Assembly: GCA_020002185.1 (NCBI GenBank)
Contig: CM034537.1
Span: 6,971,590-7,035,589 of the forward strand
Length of the DNA: 64,000 nt
From: Paraescarpia echinospica
Taxonomy: Eukaryota; Annelida; Polychaeta; Sabellida; Siboglinidae
Direction: 5' to 3'
A program made the position numbers and the translations under genes. Numbering within the stretch: position 1 is the first letter of the stretch; each line of letters starts with the position of its first letter. The notes below the pieces were generated by a model, which made no database searches, was not told the origin of the DNA, and worked only from the letters and a program-made list of their open reading frames with translations. Shown in pieces: positions 54,550-64,000 of this stretch.

Positions 54550-55837
54550 TGACTTAACCCCGATCTCGGCCCGGGTGTTGGAATGGGGGTAGGCGACAGA
54601 CGAGAGGCGGTGAGCAACTCCCCAGTCTCGGAGGAACTGCTGGGTGAGCTCAGCCGTAAACTCGGGGCCGCTATCTGATGAAAACTCTTCGGCGATACCA
54701 TATGTGACAAAGAATTCCCGTAGCTTCTTGACGAGTGCCGGCGACCCCCCCCCCCGTTAGTTGACACACGTAGGGCCAACCCGAGTATCTGTCAACGATG
54801 ACGAGGTAATTGTGGCCGCTGTAACAGAAGTAATCGGCGCACAACATCTGGAATGGGTAGACTGGGTCGGGTGAGGGAGTGGGAGGCGGCTTGGGGTTGC
54901 TGGGAGCAATTATGTGGCACGCCTGACAGTTATTGCGCAGCTCTTGGATCTGAATCGTGATTCCCGGCCAGAAAACCGATGCTTTCGCTCTGGCGTTCAT
55001 GGACGTCACACCTTGGTGGGCGGCGTGTAGTGTTTCCAGGACCTGGTCGCGGAGTGATGGCGGGATAATGATTATGTCCTGGTACAGTATTACGCCCGCC
55101 GTGATGGAGAGGTCGGTCCTGTACTGATGATAGATCCGGGTGAGTTCTGGCATGTGCCTGCTGTCTTTCGGGAAGCCTACTAGGATCGTGTCGTGCAACT
55201 GTCGCATGGTGGGGTCGCTGGTGGTCTGTTCTCTGACGCTGTCCCACGTGACCGATTCGATGGACGATAGTGTGGTCATGGCTCCGAATGTTAGGTGTTC
55301 CTCCTGTGCGGCAACCTCGTGACTGAAATTCCCCTCGTTGCCCATGCGGCGCAGCCCCTGGTACCACCAAAGTTCAGCCGGTACCGATGAATAGCCAGCC
55401 GCATGTGCATCATCTGGTAGGTCCATCTTGTTAGGATTGGGGTCTCCAGAGGCGTATCTGGACAGGCTGTCGGCGGTGAAGTGGCGTTTACCAGGTACGT
55501 GGGTGATCCTGAATTGGAACGGTAGTGTTTTCTCTTTCAGTTTGTAGAGGCGCGGGTTTTTTATGTCCTCCATGTTCCGGTCCCCCAACACTTTGAGGAG
55601 GGGCTTGTGGTCGGTGGCAACGACGAGGTCGTTACAGCCCAGGACGAAGTGCCTGGCTTTGTCGAGTGCCCAGGCGACGGCCAAGGCCTCGCCTTCTACG
55701 GGGGCATAGTTCTCCTCTGCGTTGTGTGTATACCGATTGCTGGCGAACGTCAGTTTCCAGCCGGTGTTGCAGCACCATGGTTCCTCGGATGGACAGGAGC
55801 AATGTTTCTGTCCAAGGGAGAACCCGATGCCGTACTT
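54550..55837 (-). pseudogene. Gypsy copy C RNase H and integrase core
   Basis: Resumes directly after the nested LINE: KYGIGFSLGQKHC, YAPVEGEALAVAWALDKARH, VVATDHKPLLKVLGD and HVPGKRHFTADSLSRY (RNase H). Integrase follows with LHAAHQGVTSMNARAKASVFWP and NNCQACH (HHCC), then CADYFCYSGHNYLVIVDRYS (first Asp). A run of ten C on the plus strand (about 54,754-54,763) breaks the frame. Beyond it the other frame gives SSDSGPEFTAEL (second Asp) and YPHSNTRAEIGVK (Glu). Catalytic residues are all present; only the frames are broken. Confidence 0.85.
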
Positions 55838-55843
55838 GCACCA

Positions 55844-58800
55844 AATCAAATCAAATCAAATCGTGACATTTATATTGCGCCGTTCCAACAATCGTTGCTC
55901 ACGGCGCCTTACAGAATGTTCGGGAAAACAGGTAAGTCTTAAGGTTTGATTTAAAATCAGTGTTTGTCATTGTTGTTGCAGTCAGCTTTTGCGGCAGCAA
56001 GTTCCATAGTGTTGGGCCTGCCACGCAAAAGGATCTATCACCCCAGCGACGCGTTGCACGTGGTACACATAGATGATTGTGTTCACTGGAGCGCAACAAT
56101 CGAGTTGGCTGACGTCGGGTCACACATTTGGTGATATACTGTGGTGCACAGCCAGTCAGTGCTCGGTGCGTGAGTAGAAGTATCTTATACTCTACTCTAA
56201 CTGCTATTGGCAGCCAGTGCAGCTTGATCAATAGAGGTGTGACATGACAGAACTTCCTGGCGCCGTCGACAAGGCGAGCCGCCCAGTTCTGTACTCTCTG
56301 CAACCGTTCTAGTTGTTTCACAGGCAGTCGGTGGAGTAATGCATTGCCAACGTCAAGTCTGCTGGTAACAAACGCATGTATGACTTGTTCTGTCGCTGCA
56401 GGTGTTAGATAACGTCTTATTCTTGCAATATTTCGGAGATGGAAAATTGCAGATTTACAGACCGCAATCACGTGCGTCTCCATCTTCATCTCGGCATCGA
56501 ACTGTACACCAAGATTCCGTACATTCTGAGTTACAGTGACCAAACAGTCTCCAATGCATAGTGTGCGCAGCTCAATTTTTCTTAGTTGTTGCGCAGAGCC
56601 GAACACGATGACTTCTGTCTTTGAGTCATTCAACTTTAAAAAGTTTGTCATCATCCACGTCCTGATCTCCGCTACACATTCTTCAATACGGACGACAGCC
56701 GCAGCAATGTTCTCTTGGTGGGGTTTCACTGGAATGTAGATTTGAGTATCATCCGCGTAGAAATGACACATCAAATTGTACTTGCGAATAATCTTAGCAA
56801 CTGGTGCTACATAGATGGAGAACAGCTGAGGACCCAGCACGGAGCCTTGTGGTACCCCGTATACCAGAGGACGAGCAGGCGATGTAGCACCATGAATGTG
56901 GACTGACTGGACTCTGTCTCTCAGGTATGACTTAAACCAGTCCAGTGCATCTTGGACCACTCCGATATCATGTGAGAGTCTATGCAACATCACTTCATGG
57001 TCGACGGTGTCAAACGCAGCCGATAGATCCAGGAGAACCATGATGACAACATTCTGATTGTCCATTGCGTGCAGGATGTGATTCTGCACACAGACAAGGG
57101 CCGTCTCAACGCTGTGATTCGGCTTGTACGCTGACTGATAGGGCTCACAGAGATTGTGCTCTGACATGTGAGCTGACAATCTCGCAGCAACGACACGTTC
57201 TATTGTCTTCGATAGATAGGGTAGATTTGACACGGGTCGGTAGTTATTCAAGACAGTTTTGTCTAGACTCGGTTTCTTGAGTACTGGCCTGATGTGCGCT
57301 TCCTTCAAGTGTGAAGGCATTACCCCCGTTCTCAGAGACAGGTTAACAATTGTCATGAGCACAGGTACAACATCGTGCGCACAGTCTCTAAGAAGCCATG
57401 TCGGAATGGGATCAAGTTCACAAGATTTCACTGGCGATGACTTCAACAACATTCCAATTTCAGCCTCAGTGGCTGGCTCAAATGCAGTCAGCAGACATGT
57501 CTGCGGTGCATCCTCAGCAGAGGCATTTACAATGATGACATTCTGATTCAGTTCAGACCGAATTTTCGAGATCTTTTCTGAGAAGAAATCCGAGAACCGC
57601 ATTGCCAGTGTGTCAGACGAGTCACATGGTGGTAGTGGTGTGCCATTATCAGTGTGTAGGAGCTTGGCAACAATCTTGAACAGCTGCTTCTGGTCACCAG
57701 ATGCATCAGCAATTTGATTCGTGTGGTATTCAAGTTTTGCACGGTGCACAGACGAAGAGACGAGCTGGCGCTGGAGGCAGTAGGCAAGCCTGTCAGACTC
57801 CAGTCCAGATTTTCTCCATGTTCTTTCCAGTTGTCGTCTAACACATTTTTGCGATCGTATGCCATCATTATACCACGGCGTGTGTGGTCGTACAATCACT
57901 GTGCGGTTCTTTAACGGTGCTTGCTTGTCAATGATAGCCGCAATGGTTTCATTGTACATGTCAACAGCATGGTTCATGTCATCAGACAGATGATTTGACA
58001 GTAGCAACGAACGGATTTCATCACATATCGCAGTGGTATTGATCTGTCGATAGTTTCGACTCATCGTCGTTACCCGGACGTTTGGTGGTTTCACGAGTTG
58101 TAGTGTGCAATGAATTGCCGAGTGGTCTGACATATGTGGGATGTCTGTTCGTATATTGTTCAGAAACGTATCAAATGAGCGCGTTATAAGCAGGTCAATG
58201 GTATGTCCGGCAACATGCGTCGGGACTTCCACGTGCTGAGTAAGATCTGCTGCATTTAGAATGTTTTGAAAGCGCTTAGTGTCATTGTCTGATGTATTGT
58301 CCATGTGGAAGTTAAAATCACCTGCGATCAGCATGTTTGACGTATACATCGACATGGTGTCCAACAAATCAAAAAATTCTAGGAGAAATTCCGCAGTTGT
58401 AAAGCCATTCTTGGAGTTTGGCGGGGGGCGATAGACGACAAGAAGACGAACAGATTGAGTATCATTGCTGAGTTGTAGACACATCGATTCAAATGTATTT
58501 GATTTTGGCATCTCGAGATGTCGCGTCGTGAAGCCAGATTTGTAGACGACTGCAACACCACCACCGGTGCTGTACGTTCTCGGGACATGTCGTAGTTGGT
58601 AACCAGCAGGTGTGATGCAACCAGTAGAGACGGAGTCATCAGCACTCAACCACGTCTCTGTGATGGCGAGTATGTCTAGATCATTGTCCTCAATGAGGTC
58701 ACATATCACGGTCGCTTTCCCCGCTTGCTTCGTGTCACACACTGATCTGGCATTCAACAAGCAGAAACACACTTGGCGTACAGATGGTATGTCACATACA

Positions 58801-59333
58801 CTGTCGAGTCGAATCAAATTCGATGTGTAGGTTTCACATCTCACGATGACCGATGATGGGAAGCGAGGAGTAATCAGTACAGGAATGGGTCTTTGCTTTG
58901 ACCTCCCTGCCCTACACCCCCTGCGAGTCCGCCGATTGTTCACACGTTCTAGTTGTCTTAGTGGTGCCACACAAGCATCTATTGAAAGGTAGCATCCAGT
59001 AACAATAGAACGTCCAATTCGCAGTAGATCCAGTCTATTGTATGTGATCATGCTGTGGCAGTGCATTGTTCTTGTTGTTGTCACGCCTGGTCAACCGGCT
59101 ACAATGTTGTGACACAGGTGCAGTTCACTATACTGGTACGCATTGCATATATATTACAAAAATGCTAAAATGTCATTAAGTACTTGTTAAAATGGCGCAG
59201 TCCACCTTCGACCTGAGACATTCATAAAAACAACTCTAAAATTGCACTGCTGTTCCACGGTTAAAAACAGGTAAAAATGTAAAATATCCACGAGCTTGTT
59301 TTGGTGCAGCCACATAGAGGCGCGACACAACTA
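55844..59333 (-). mobile_element. Intact L2/CR1-like LINE nested in gypsy copy C
   Basis: 3,490 bp, flanked by GCACCA on both sides (55,838-55,843 and 59,334-59,339). Removing it rejoins the gypsy RNase H sequence exactly (STDW then CKYG). The 3' end on the minus strand has GGCGCC-loop-GGCGCA, ATATAAATG and a (ATTTG)4-type tail. A 5' leader of about 270 bases precedes the open frame. It has the hallmarks of a full-length, recent insertion. Confidence 0.95.
55899..59066 (-). CDS. LINE endonuclease-reverse transcriptase, intact
   Basis: ATG at 59,066 begins a 1,055-residue frame (the frame itself opens 6 codons earlier at a GTG). Residues about 1-100 are basic and unassigned. The endonuclease spans about 100-330: LLNARSVCDTKQA, LDILAITETWL, VVYRPPP, MLIAGDFNFHMD, HTIDLLITRS and MSDHSAIHC. 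RT spans about 480-800: HIRPVLKKPSLDK, NYRPVSNLPYLSK, LLDLSAAFDTVDHE, VYGVPQGSVLGPQLFS, HFYADDTQIYI and LKLNDSKTEVIVFG. The C-terminal part has TSRLDVGNALLHR and RTRRWGDRSF-like and LWNLLPQKLT segments. All catalytic residues seen are intact and there is no stop. It nicks DNA and reverse-transcribes its own RNA at the nick. No separate ORF1 is evident. Confidence 0.93.
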   Translation of the reverse strand: MHCHSMITYNRLDLLRIGRSIVTGCYLSIDACVAPLRQLERVNNRRTRRGCRAGRSKQRPIPVLITPRFPSSVIVRCETYTSNLIRLDSVCDIPSVRQVCFCLLNARSVCDTKQAGKATVICDLIEDNDLDILAITETWLSADDSVSTGCITPAGYQLRHVPRTYSTGGGVAVVYKSGFTTRHLEMPKSNTFESMCLQLSNDTQSVRLLVVYRPPPNSKNGFTTAEFLLEFFDLLDTMSMYTSNMLIAGDFNFHMDNTSDNDTKRFQNILNAADLTQHVEVPTHVAGHTIDLLITRSFDTFLNNIRTDIPHMSDHSAIHCTLQLVKPPNVRVTTMSRNYRQINTTAICDEIRSLLLSNHLSDDMNHAVDMYNETIAAIIDKQAPLKNRTVIVRPHTPWYNDGIRSQKCVRRQLERTWRKSGLESDRLAYCLQRQLVSSSVHRAKLEYHTNQIADASGDQKQLFKIVAKLLHTDNGTPLPPCDSSDTLAMRFSDFFSEKISKIRSELNQNVIIVNASAEDAPQTCLLTAFEPATEAEIGMLLKSSPVKSCELDPIPTWLLRDCAHDVVPVLMTIVNLSLRTGVMPSHLKEAHIRPVLKKPSLDKTVLNNYRPVSNLPYLSKTIERVVAARLSAHMSEHNLCEPYQSAYKPNHSVETALVCVQNHILHAMDNQNVVIMVLLDLSAAFDTVDHEVMLHRLSHDIGVVQDALDWFKSYLRDRVQSVHIHGATSPARPLVYGVPQGSVLGPQLFSIYVAPVAKIIRKYNLMCHFYADDTQIYIPVKPHQENIAAAVVRIEECVAEIRTWMMTNFLKLNDSKTEVIVFGSAQQLRKIELRTLCIGDCLVTVTQNVRNLGVQFDAEMKMETHVIAVCKSAIFHLRNIARIRRYLTPAATEQVIHAFVTSRLDVGNALLHRLPVKQLERLQRVQNWAARLVDGARKFCHVTPLLIKLHWLPIAVRVEYKILLLTHRALTGCAPQYITKCVTRRQPTRLLRSSEHNHLCVPRATRRWGDRSFCVAGPTLWNLLPQKLTATTMTNTDFKSNLKTYLFSRTFCKAP

Positions 59334-59600
59334 GCACCAGTCGGTGGAAAAGCAAGTTTTTCGTCTTTTGTCAAAGATCTTGACCCCCTCGGCGATGGTC
59401 TTGATGATCTCGCTCTTGGCGTGTGCAAGGGCAGCATCCAAGGTCTCGTCCCAGTAGAACGGGGTTGAGGGTGACAGAAGTTCGCGAAATGGGCGTAGTT
59501 CTTCGGACGACGATTGACAGTAACTGACCTGGTTAATCATTCCAAACAGCGACCTTATGTCGGTGATGTTCCGCGGTGTTGGGAAGTCCTGGATCGCGCG
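59334..59600 (-). pseudogene. Gypsy copy C RT C-terminus, after frameshift
   Basis: After a frameshift near 59,600 the minus strand reads DFPTPRNITDIRSLFGMINQ, FRELLSPSTPFYW and TLDAALAHAKSEII, the RT connection region. It then reads KTCFSTDW, the RNase H start, where the LINE interrupts it. The frameshift separates this from the long upstream gag-pol frame. Confidence 0.85.
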
Positions 59601-62205
59601 TGTCGCTGGGCCGGATGTTTGTTTTCGTTATCTCAAATCCGACGAACTGAACCGTGTCTTCCGCGAAGTGGAATTTTTCCGGGTTCTGAGTGATACTGTG
59701 TCGTCCGCATATATCCATCCAGTTGCAGGTTTGGAAAAATGCTTCCTCGATTGTCGGGGCCAATATGCCTACGTCGTCGATGCACTTAGTTTTGTTCGGG
59801 ATGTCGGCAACAATTTCGTCGTATCGTCGAGTGTAGCCGTCTCCGGCGGCGACAAACCCCTGGGGCAGGGTCTTGTACCTGTATCGGCCCCATGGGGTGA
59901 TGAATGTGGTGTAGTGATGGTCTTCCTCGTGGATGGGGACTGAGTGGTAGCCGTTCCAAGCGTCGGTAACAGTCTTTTTCATGTTTGCCGGGAAGAGCGT
60001 CGCCTGATGAAACGGCCTGATGGTGTGGTGTGTTTCTCTGCTGCAGAACTTGTTGAGGGCCTGGTAGTCTACGCAGCGTCGAGGCCCCCCGCTCTTTTTT
60101 CTGGTGATGACCATCCTGCTGCACCATGTCATAGGTTCACCTACAGGAACAGGCTCGATGACGCCGAGTGCGATGTCTATGTCCAGGTCGGCCTTGACCT
60201 GTTCCTGCCAGTGTAGAGGAACCGATATAGGTGTGTGAATGGTGACAGGTGAGGCGTTCGAGTTGACCATGATGCGGCCTGGTGGTCCCTCCATGAGGGG
60301 GAGGGGTTGATGCTCGCATGTGTTGAAAGTACTGCCTTTGTAGTAGTCTTTAATCCACTCCTCAAGTTTCCCTCTGTTGTTTTCTGTAGGAGGGAATGGG
60401 ATGGACGTGGGCAGTGGCGGAGGCATCGTACGCCCCGGGCAATTGCAGTTGTCCCTGGTGGATGGTGGTGGCATAGATGAGCTGGCTGCGGCATCGTTGT
60501 TTGTTTCGACAGCGCCAACTGATGGGAAGGATTCCGGTATGATCCCAAGCTGTTTGCACCCATGTTCGCTTAGGTACATTCCCTTGATCTTGTTAGAGAC
60601 GTAGCAGATCTGGGTTGTCTCGTGCGAGTTTCCATGACGGTCCAATCCTGACAAGCGGAGAATGATTGCCCCGATGATTTCGATGGGGTTGGTGTCTATG
60701 GCCTGCATCCGAAGTCGGGTGGGAATGAGGTCGCTCTTCTTGTACCCCATGTTGTGGACCTGTTCCGTGTTGATGATGGTCGACTGGCAGCCAGTGTCAG
60801 TAATGACCCGCAGTTGACAGGTGCGTGCCGGTTTACTGAAGTGATAGCCAAAGTGGGCATAGTCTGATGGCACAACACGGGCCTGCAGTGTGACTGTGGG
60901 CTGGCCTTTGACTGGCCTCTCGATCCAACCACGGAGTCTGTTGAATTGTTGCGATTCGATGACGACTTCCTTGCCACACTTGTTGCTGCCGCGGCTGGCG
61001 ATGCTGGTGACGAGGCCGATCTCCTCGATGTCGTCAGTTTCCCCGCTGTTTTCCCGACCGCCAGCACGACTGCCAGATCGAGTGCCGGAAGGTTGTGAGC
61101 TGCCGGCACGAGCCCGGCCGGTTCGAGTATCGCAAGAGTGTGAGTCCTTCGCCTCGCACATCTCTTCGTACACGGAGGGCATGGATCGGTCTGCAGCGCC
61201 CTCGGTGTCGTCTAATTTCAGCGTTTTCATCTCCATGTTGCCGGACTTGGGCGGCGAACCCGGTTTGTCGATCTTGTCCGACTTTCGAGGCGTCTGTTTG
61301 CGGCATACGGCAGAGAAATGCCCTGTCAATGAGCATTTGTTGCACGTGGCGTTGAAAGCTGGACAGTTGGCCTCTCTGTTAGCCTTGGACGTACGCCCGT
61401 TTGTATTAGTTCCGTGGCCGGTTCTACCGCAGTAGTGGCATTTAAAATGCCTGTTCTGGTTGTCGATTTGCGATGGGTTCTTGTCCCTTTTGTACCTGGA
61501 TATGCCGGCGCCTGTATCGCCGAGGATGGAGGCCTGTGTCTTCTTGCCGATCTCCTTGGCCTCCAGTAGTTTGATCAAGACGTCGAGTTCCATGTCCTCT
61601 TCCTGCATGCCGAGGACCTCGCGTTGTGTGTCCTGATCATACAGTCCCCGGATGATCACGTCACGTACCATATCGTCGGTGTATCGTACTTCTTTTGTAC
61701 ACGTGCATTTTTTTGTGAACTGGCACAGATCTGCTTGACCTTTCACCCGGGCAGTAAAGTTTCTGATTCCCTCATCAGCCTGCTGTTGAAGGTTGTTGAG
61801 CGCGACCCTGGACACCATAACGTTTTTGGCTTTGACGGCTAGCCTGTGTATGGAGTCGAGAATATATTTTTCTGGCTGTTGCTCGATGTCGTTGTTGTCC
61901 TGAAACATGGCGTAGCGGAGTTGCTCACTGCAGGTGTCCATAAGTTGACATTGTATGTCCGCTCCGGTGAGGCCTATTGCAATCTTGTACGTATTCCACC
62001 TTTTCTGGAAGTAGACCCACCGCTCTGTCGTGATGCCCATGTCAATGGGCGGGCGGTCTGCCTTCGCTTTTTGGGGGGCGGTGGCTTGGGTGGGCGGCGG
62101 CACTGCATTGTGCATGGCCAGAAGCTGCATGGCATACTCGACCGGTAGTTTTTCAGTCTTGTAATCACAGTCTGTGTATGTGCATCGTATTTCCACATTG
62201 GCCAT
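59601..62205 (-). pseudogene. Gypsy copy C gag-protease-RT, long single frame
   Basis: ATG at 62,205. Gag-like N-terminus (residues 1-250), two Cys/His knuckles (CHYCGRTGHG...NCPAF and CNKCSLTGHFSAVC, about 255-305) and a basic/acidic linker. Protease RVITDTGCQSTIIN lies at about 475-490, where the active site is DTGC instead of DTGS. RT has MTWCSRMVITRKKSGGPRRC, KTVTDAWNGYHSVPIHEED (catalytic Asp), TLPQGFVAAGDGY and KCIDDVGILA (the YxDD box reads CIDD). Gag and pol share one frame without a stop. The frame is lost near 59,600 by a small deletion. The family resembles a gypsy group common in marine invertebrates. Confidence 0.88.
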
Positions 62206-62464
62206 GATGATGTAGTTTGAGTATGTTTGTTTAACTACAATCTTGGTAGAGCCTCCGTCTGTAGTACTGTGTGTATGTGTAGCAGCGTTTCGTTCATTAC
62301 GAGCATTCTAAACACTATATTATCGCTCACAAACAGAACTATTCGCGGTTTCGTTGTTTCTACGGCAAGAACTGTAGTATCTTTTCACTACTGCCGATTA
62401 GTGGAATATGCGTACGATACATATCAGTACTATCTGATAAATATACCTTTCAGTGCACCGCGCA

Positions 62465-62625
62465 TTCTAAAGAATGAGACAGCGATGGTTTTGAACGTTT
62501 AATGCTGATGTGCGGTGCAGTGAAAAAGAACGAACACGGATATGTGCGGTGCACTTAATAAGAACGAACCATAGAGGCGATGAGAATAGAACAAGTTAAC
62601 ATTAATAATGTAGCGTAATTGTCAA
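62465..62625 (-). repeat. 5' LTR of gypsy copy C
   Basis: 161 bp, differing from 53,426-53,586 at one base (GAATAGAACAAG versus GAATAGAAAAAG). The gag ATG lies 260 bases downstream on the minus strand. A TATA-type box is not obvious. Confidence 0.85.
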
Positions 62626-62630
62626 GTTAC

Positions 62631-63205
62631 TTCTGTAGACTTCGTTAAAGTTGACTTTGAAAATTGTGGCAAAAAACCGTTACGGAGATTACACTTACCT
62701 TTTAGGCTGTTTCCCAAGGAACAATCCATCTGTTTTATGTGATGGTTGAATAATTTAGTTATCCTAGGAAACTCAATAATTTGGCATATTAATCTATTTC
62801 CTGCTGCTACGCAATAATGCGCAATTGCGGTTAGCGTGTTGCGTGTAATTTCCGTAACGTATAATCTCCATAACGATTCGTTCTTGTAAACCGGATAACC
62901 AGAAGACCAGTAGTGTCAGCGGCCACTTCAATGTGGAAAAGTAATTATTGTCATCAGTATGAGCAACAATTGTGCATGTGCATGTGTTTCGGTATCATTT
63001 TTTTTTCTCTCAACATTATTAATGTGTGGTTATTTATCCTCACAAGACGATGTACACTATGTTAAAATAGGTTTACATATCTTACTTTCTTACAAAACGT
63101 TCGAATAAACATCATTAAAAAGAGCTGACATTAAGAATCAACACACACACACACACGCGTGTGTGCGTGCGTGAGTGCGTGTGTGTGATGATTCTTAATG
63201 TGTCC

Positions 63206-63254
<49 letters not shown>

Positions 63255-64000
63255 ACATATCCGCAATGCAACTGCCTGGATATCTCGGGACAATACTTTT
63301 CCAATGTGATCTCCGTAACGTTGGTTCATTTTGTTACGTCTTATGTTAGCCAATAATAAGGCCATCAACTAAGCCAGTTGTACATTATTGATCTTAGCAA
63401 GTGTTAATAATTAACGAATCAGGAGACATTCAAGCGTTTAAGAATCTCTGAACATGTTACTATTATTTCAATTTTACTGGGAAATAACAAATATTTATAT
63501 TACAGTGGCATTTTTCGTCATCTCCGCTACGCAAAACAGTATTTACTTCATTGTGATCTAACGTAGCATTGAGAGTATAGCTGTAAGCAACAGGCAGTCT
63601 ACAATTATGTATACTAGTTCAGATGTTGATTAAACTTAAATAGCGTTTATGTAATCCTTTAATTGTGTATTGTTGGATTTTATAAAGAGCTATACCTATA
63701 CGACGTGTAATATCAAATTAAATTCATGAAGCATTCAAAATGTAAGGCATTTTAGAAGGATAGCAAATTATAAATATCATACAAAGTAATATTTATTGTC
63801 ATTTACTACGTATATTTAACCTGTAAAAATAATTTGGTCTGATAGCGTTACATTTAGTTTTGTTCCAGCTCGGTGAAGATGTCTATATACATCCTTTCAT
63901 TACTGGGTTAATGCTCATAACTGGACCTAGTATATTCAATGTAATGCAATGTATGTAATGTAATACAATCTGACAAAATGGTCCTTGTGAGAAGATATTT
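62631..64000. other. No gene; CA/GT repeats
   Basis: AT-rich sequence with no recognisable gene. A hairpin with CA/GT arms is at about 63,130-63,199 and a (CA)n run at 63,210-63,252. Confidence 0.6.
63130..63199. repeat. Hairpin with CA/GT stem
   Basis: CATTAAGAATCA followed by (CA)n is mirrored by (GT)n and TGATTCTTAATG, giving a stem of more than 20 pairs around ACGCGTGTGTGCGTGCG. Confidence 0.8.

Larger units (their letters stand above)
53426..62625 (-). mobile_element. Gypsy-type LTR element copy C with nested LINE
   Basis: A 9.2-kb insertion on the minus strand with 161-bp LTRs and a 5-bp duplication GTTAC (53,421-53,425 and 62,626-62,630). A LINE of 3,490 bp sits inside its RNase H region; without it the element is about 5.7 kb. 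LTRs differ at one position. A single long gag-pol frame is followed by frameshifts. A polypurine tract (GGGGCGAGGGAGGA on the minus strand, about 53,589-53,602) precedes the 3' LTR. Confidence 0.9.

Noticed and set aside
53673..54557. Plus-strand open frames
   Set aside because: Antisense to gypsy copy C integrase.
59557..62148. Plus-strand open frames
   Set aside because: Antisense to gypsy copy C gag-pol.

Overview
The window is metazoan nuclear DNA. It has GT-AG introns, AATAAA polyadenylation signals, LINEs, gypsy-type LTR retrotransposons, tRNA-derived SINEs and microsatellites. The mix of L2/CR1-like and RTE-like LINEs, gypsy elements and Polinton-like DNA suggests a marine invertebrate, but I cannot name the species. 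No ordinary host gene is certain. The best candidate is a two-exon Mutator-like transposase-domain gene on the minus strand at 36.2-37.3 kb, and it is frameshifted.

Layout. 1-4.5 kb: no recognised gene. 4.8-13.3 kb: a decayed minus-strand LINE, split by a plus-strand L2/CR1-like LINE (about 5.3-8.98 kb) and other debris. 14.4-20.9 kb: a decayed gypsy element (copy A) interrupted at 16,336 by a Polinton-like DNA element (copy 3) with two zinc-finger genes. 21.6-24.7 kb: a decayed RTE-like LINE. 26.8-30.6 kb: a gypsy element with both LTRs and a 5-bp target duplication (copy B), lacking its protease. 30.6-35 kb: non-coding, with internal duplications. 35-36.2 kb: an L2-type LINE fragment and a SINE. 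36.2-37.6 kb: the Mutator-like gene remnant and a promoter-like segment. 38.47-45.34 kb and 46.01-53.28 kb: two large palindromic elements (copies 1 and 2). 53.4-62.6 kb: a minus-strand gypsy element (copy C) with LTRs differing at one base, carrying a nested intact L2-type LINE. 62.6-64 kb: AT-rich DNA with CA/GT repeats.

The main discovery is one family of DNA elements present three times. All copies begin AGTAGTAA. Copies 1 and 2 end in the exact inverse and are flanked by perfect 6-bp target duplications (CTCGTG and TTGGTG). Each is a near-complete palindrome of about 3-kb arms around a 0.8-0.9-kb spacer. Copy 3 is not palindromic and shows the likely parental order: terminus, subterminal repeats, promoter, spliced zinc-finger gene A, microsatellite, zinc-finger gene B. 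The 6-bp duplications and AG...CT ends recall Polintons/Mavericks. The palindromes look like symmetrical derivatives made from one end of such a genome. Their arms carry arrays matching host transcription-factor consensus sites: CTCF-like, nuclear-receptor DR1, CRE, NRF1 and ETS. No polymerase, integrase or capsid gene of the family lies in the window, so these copies would be non-autonomous.
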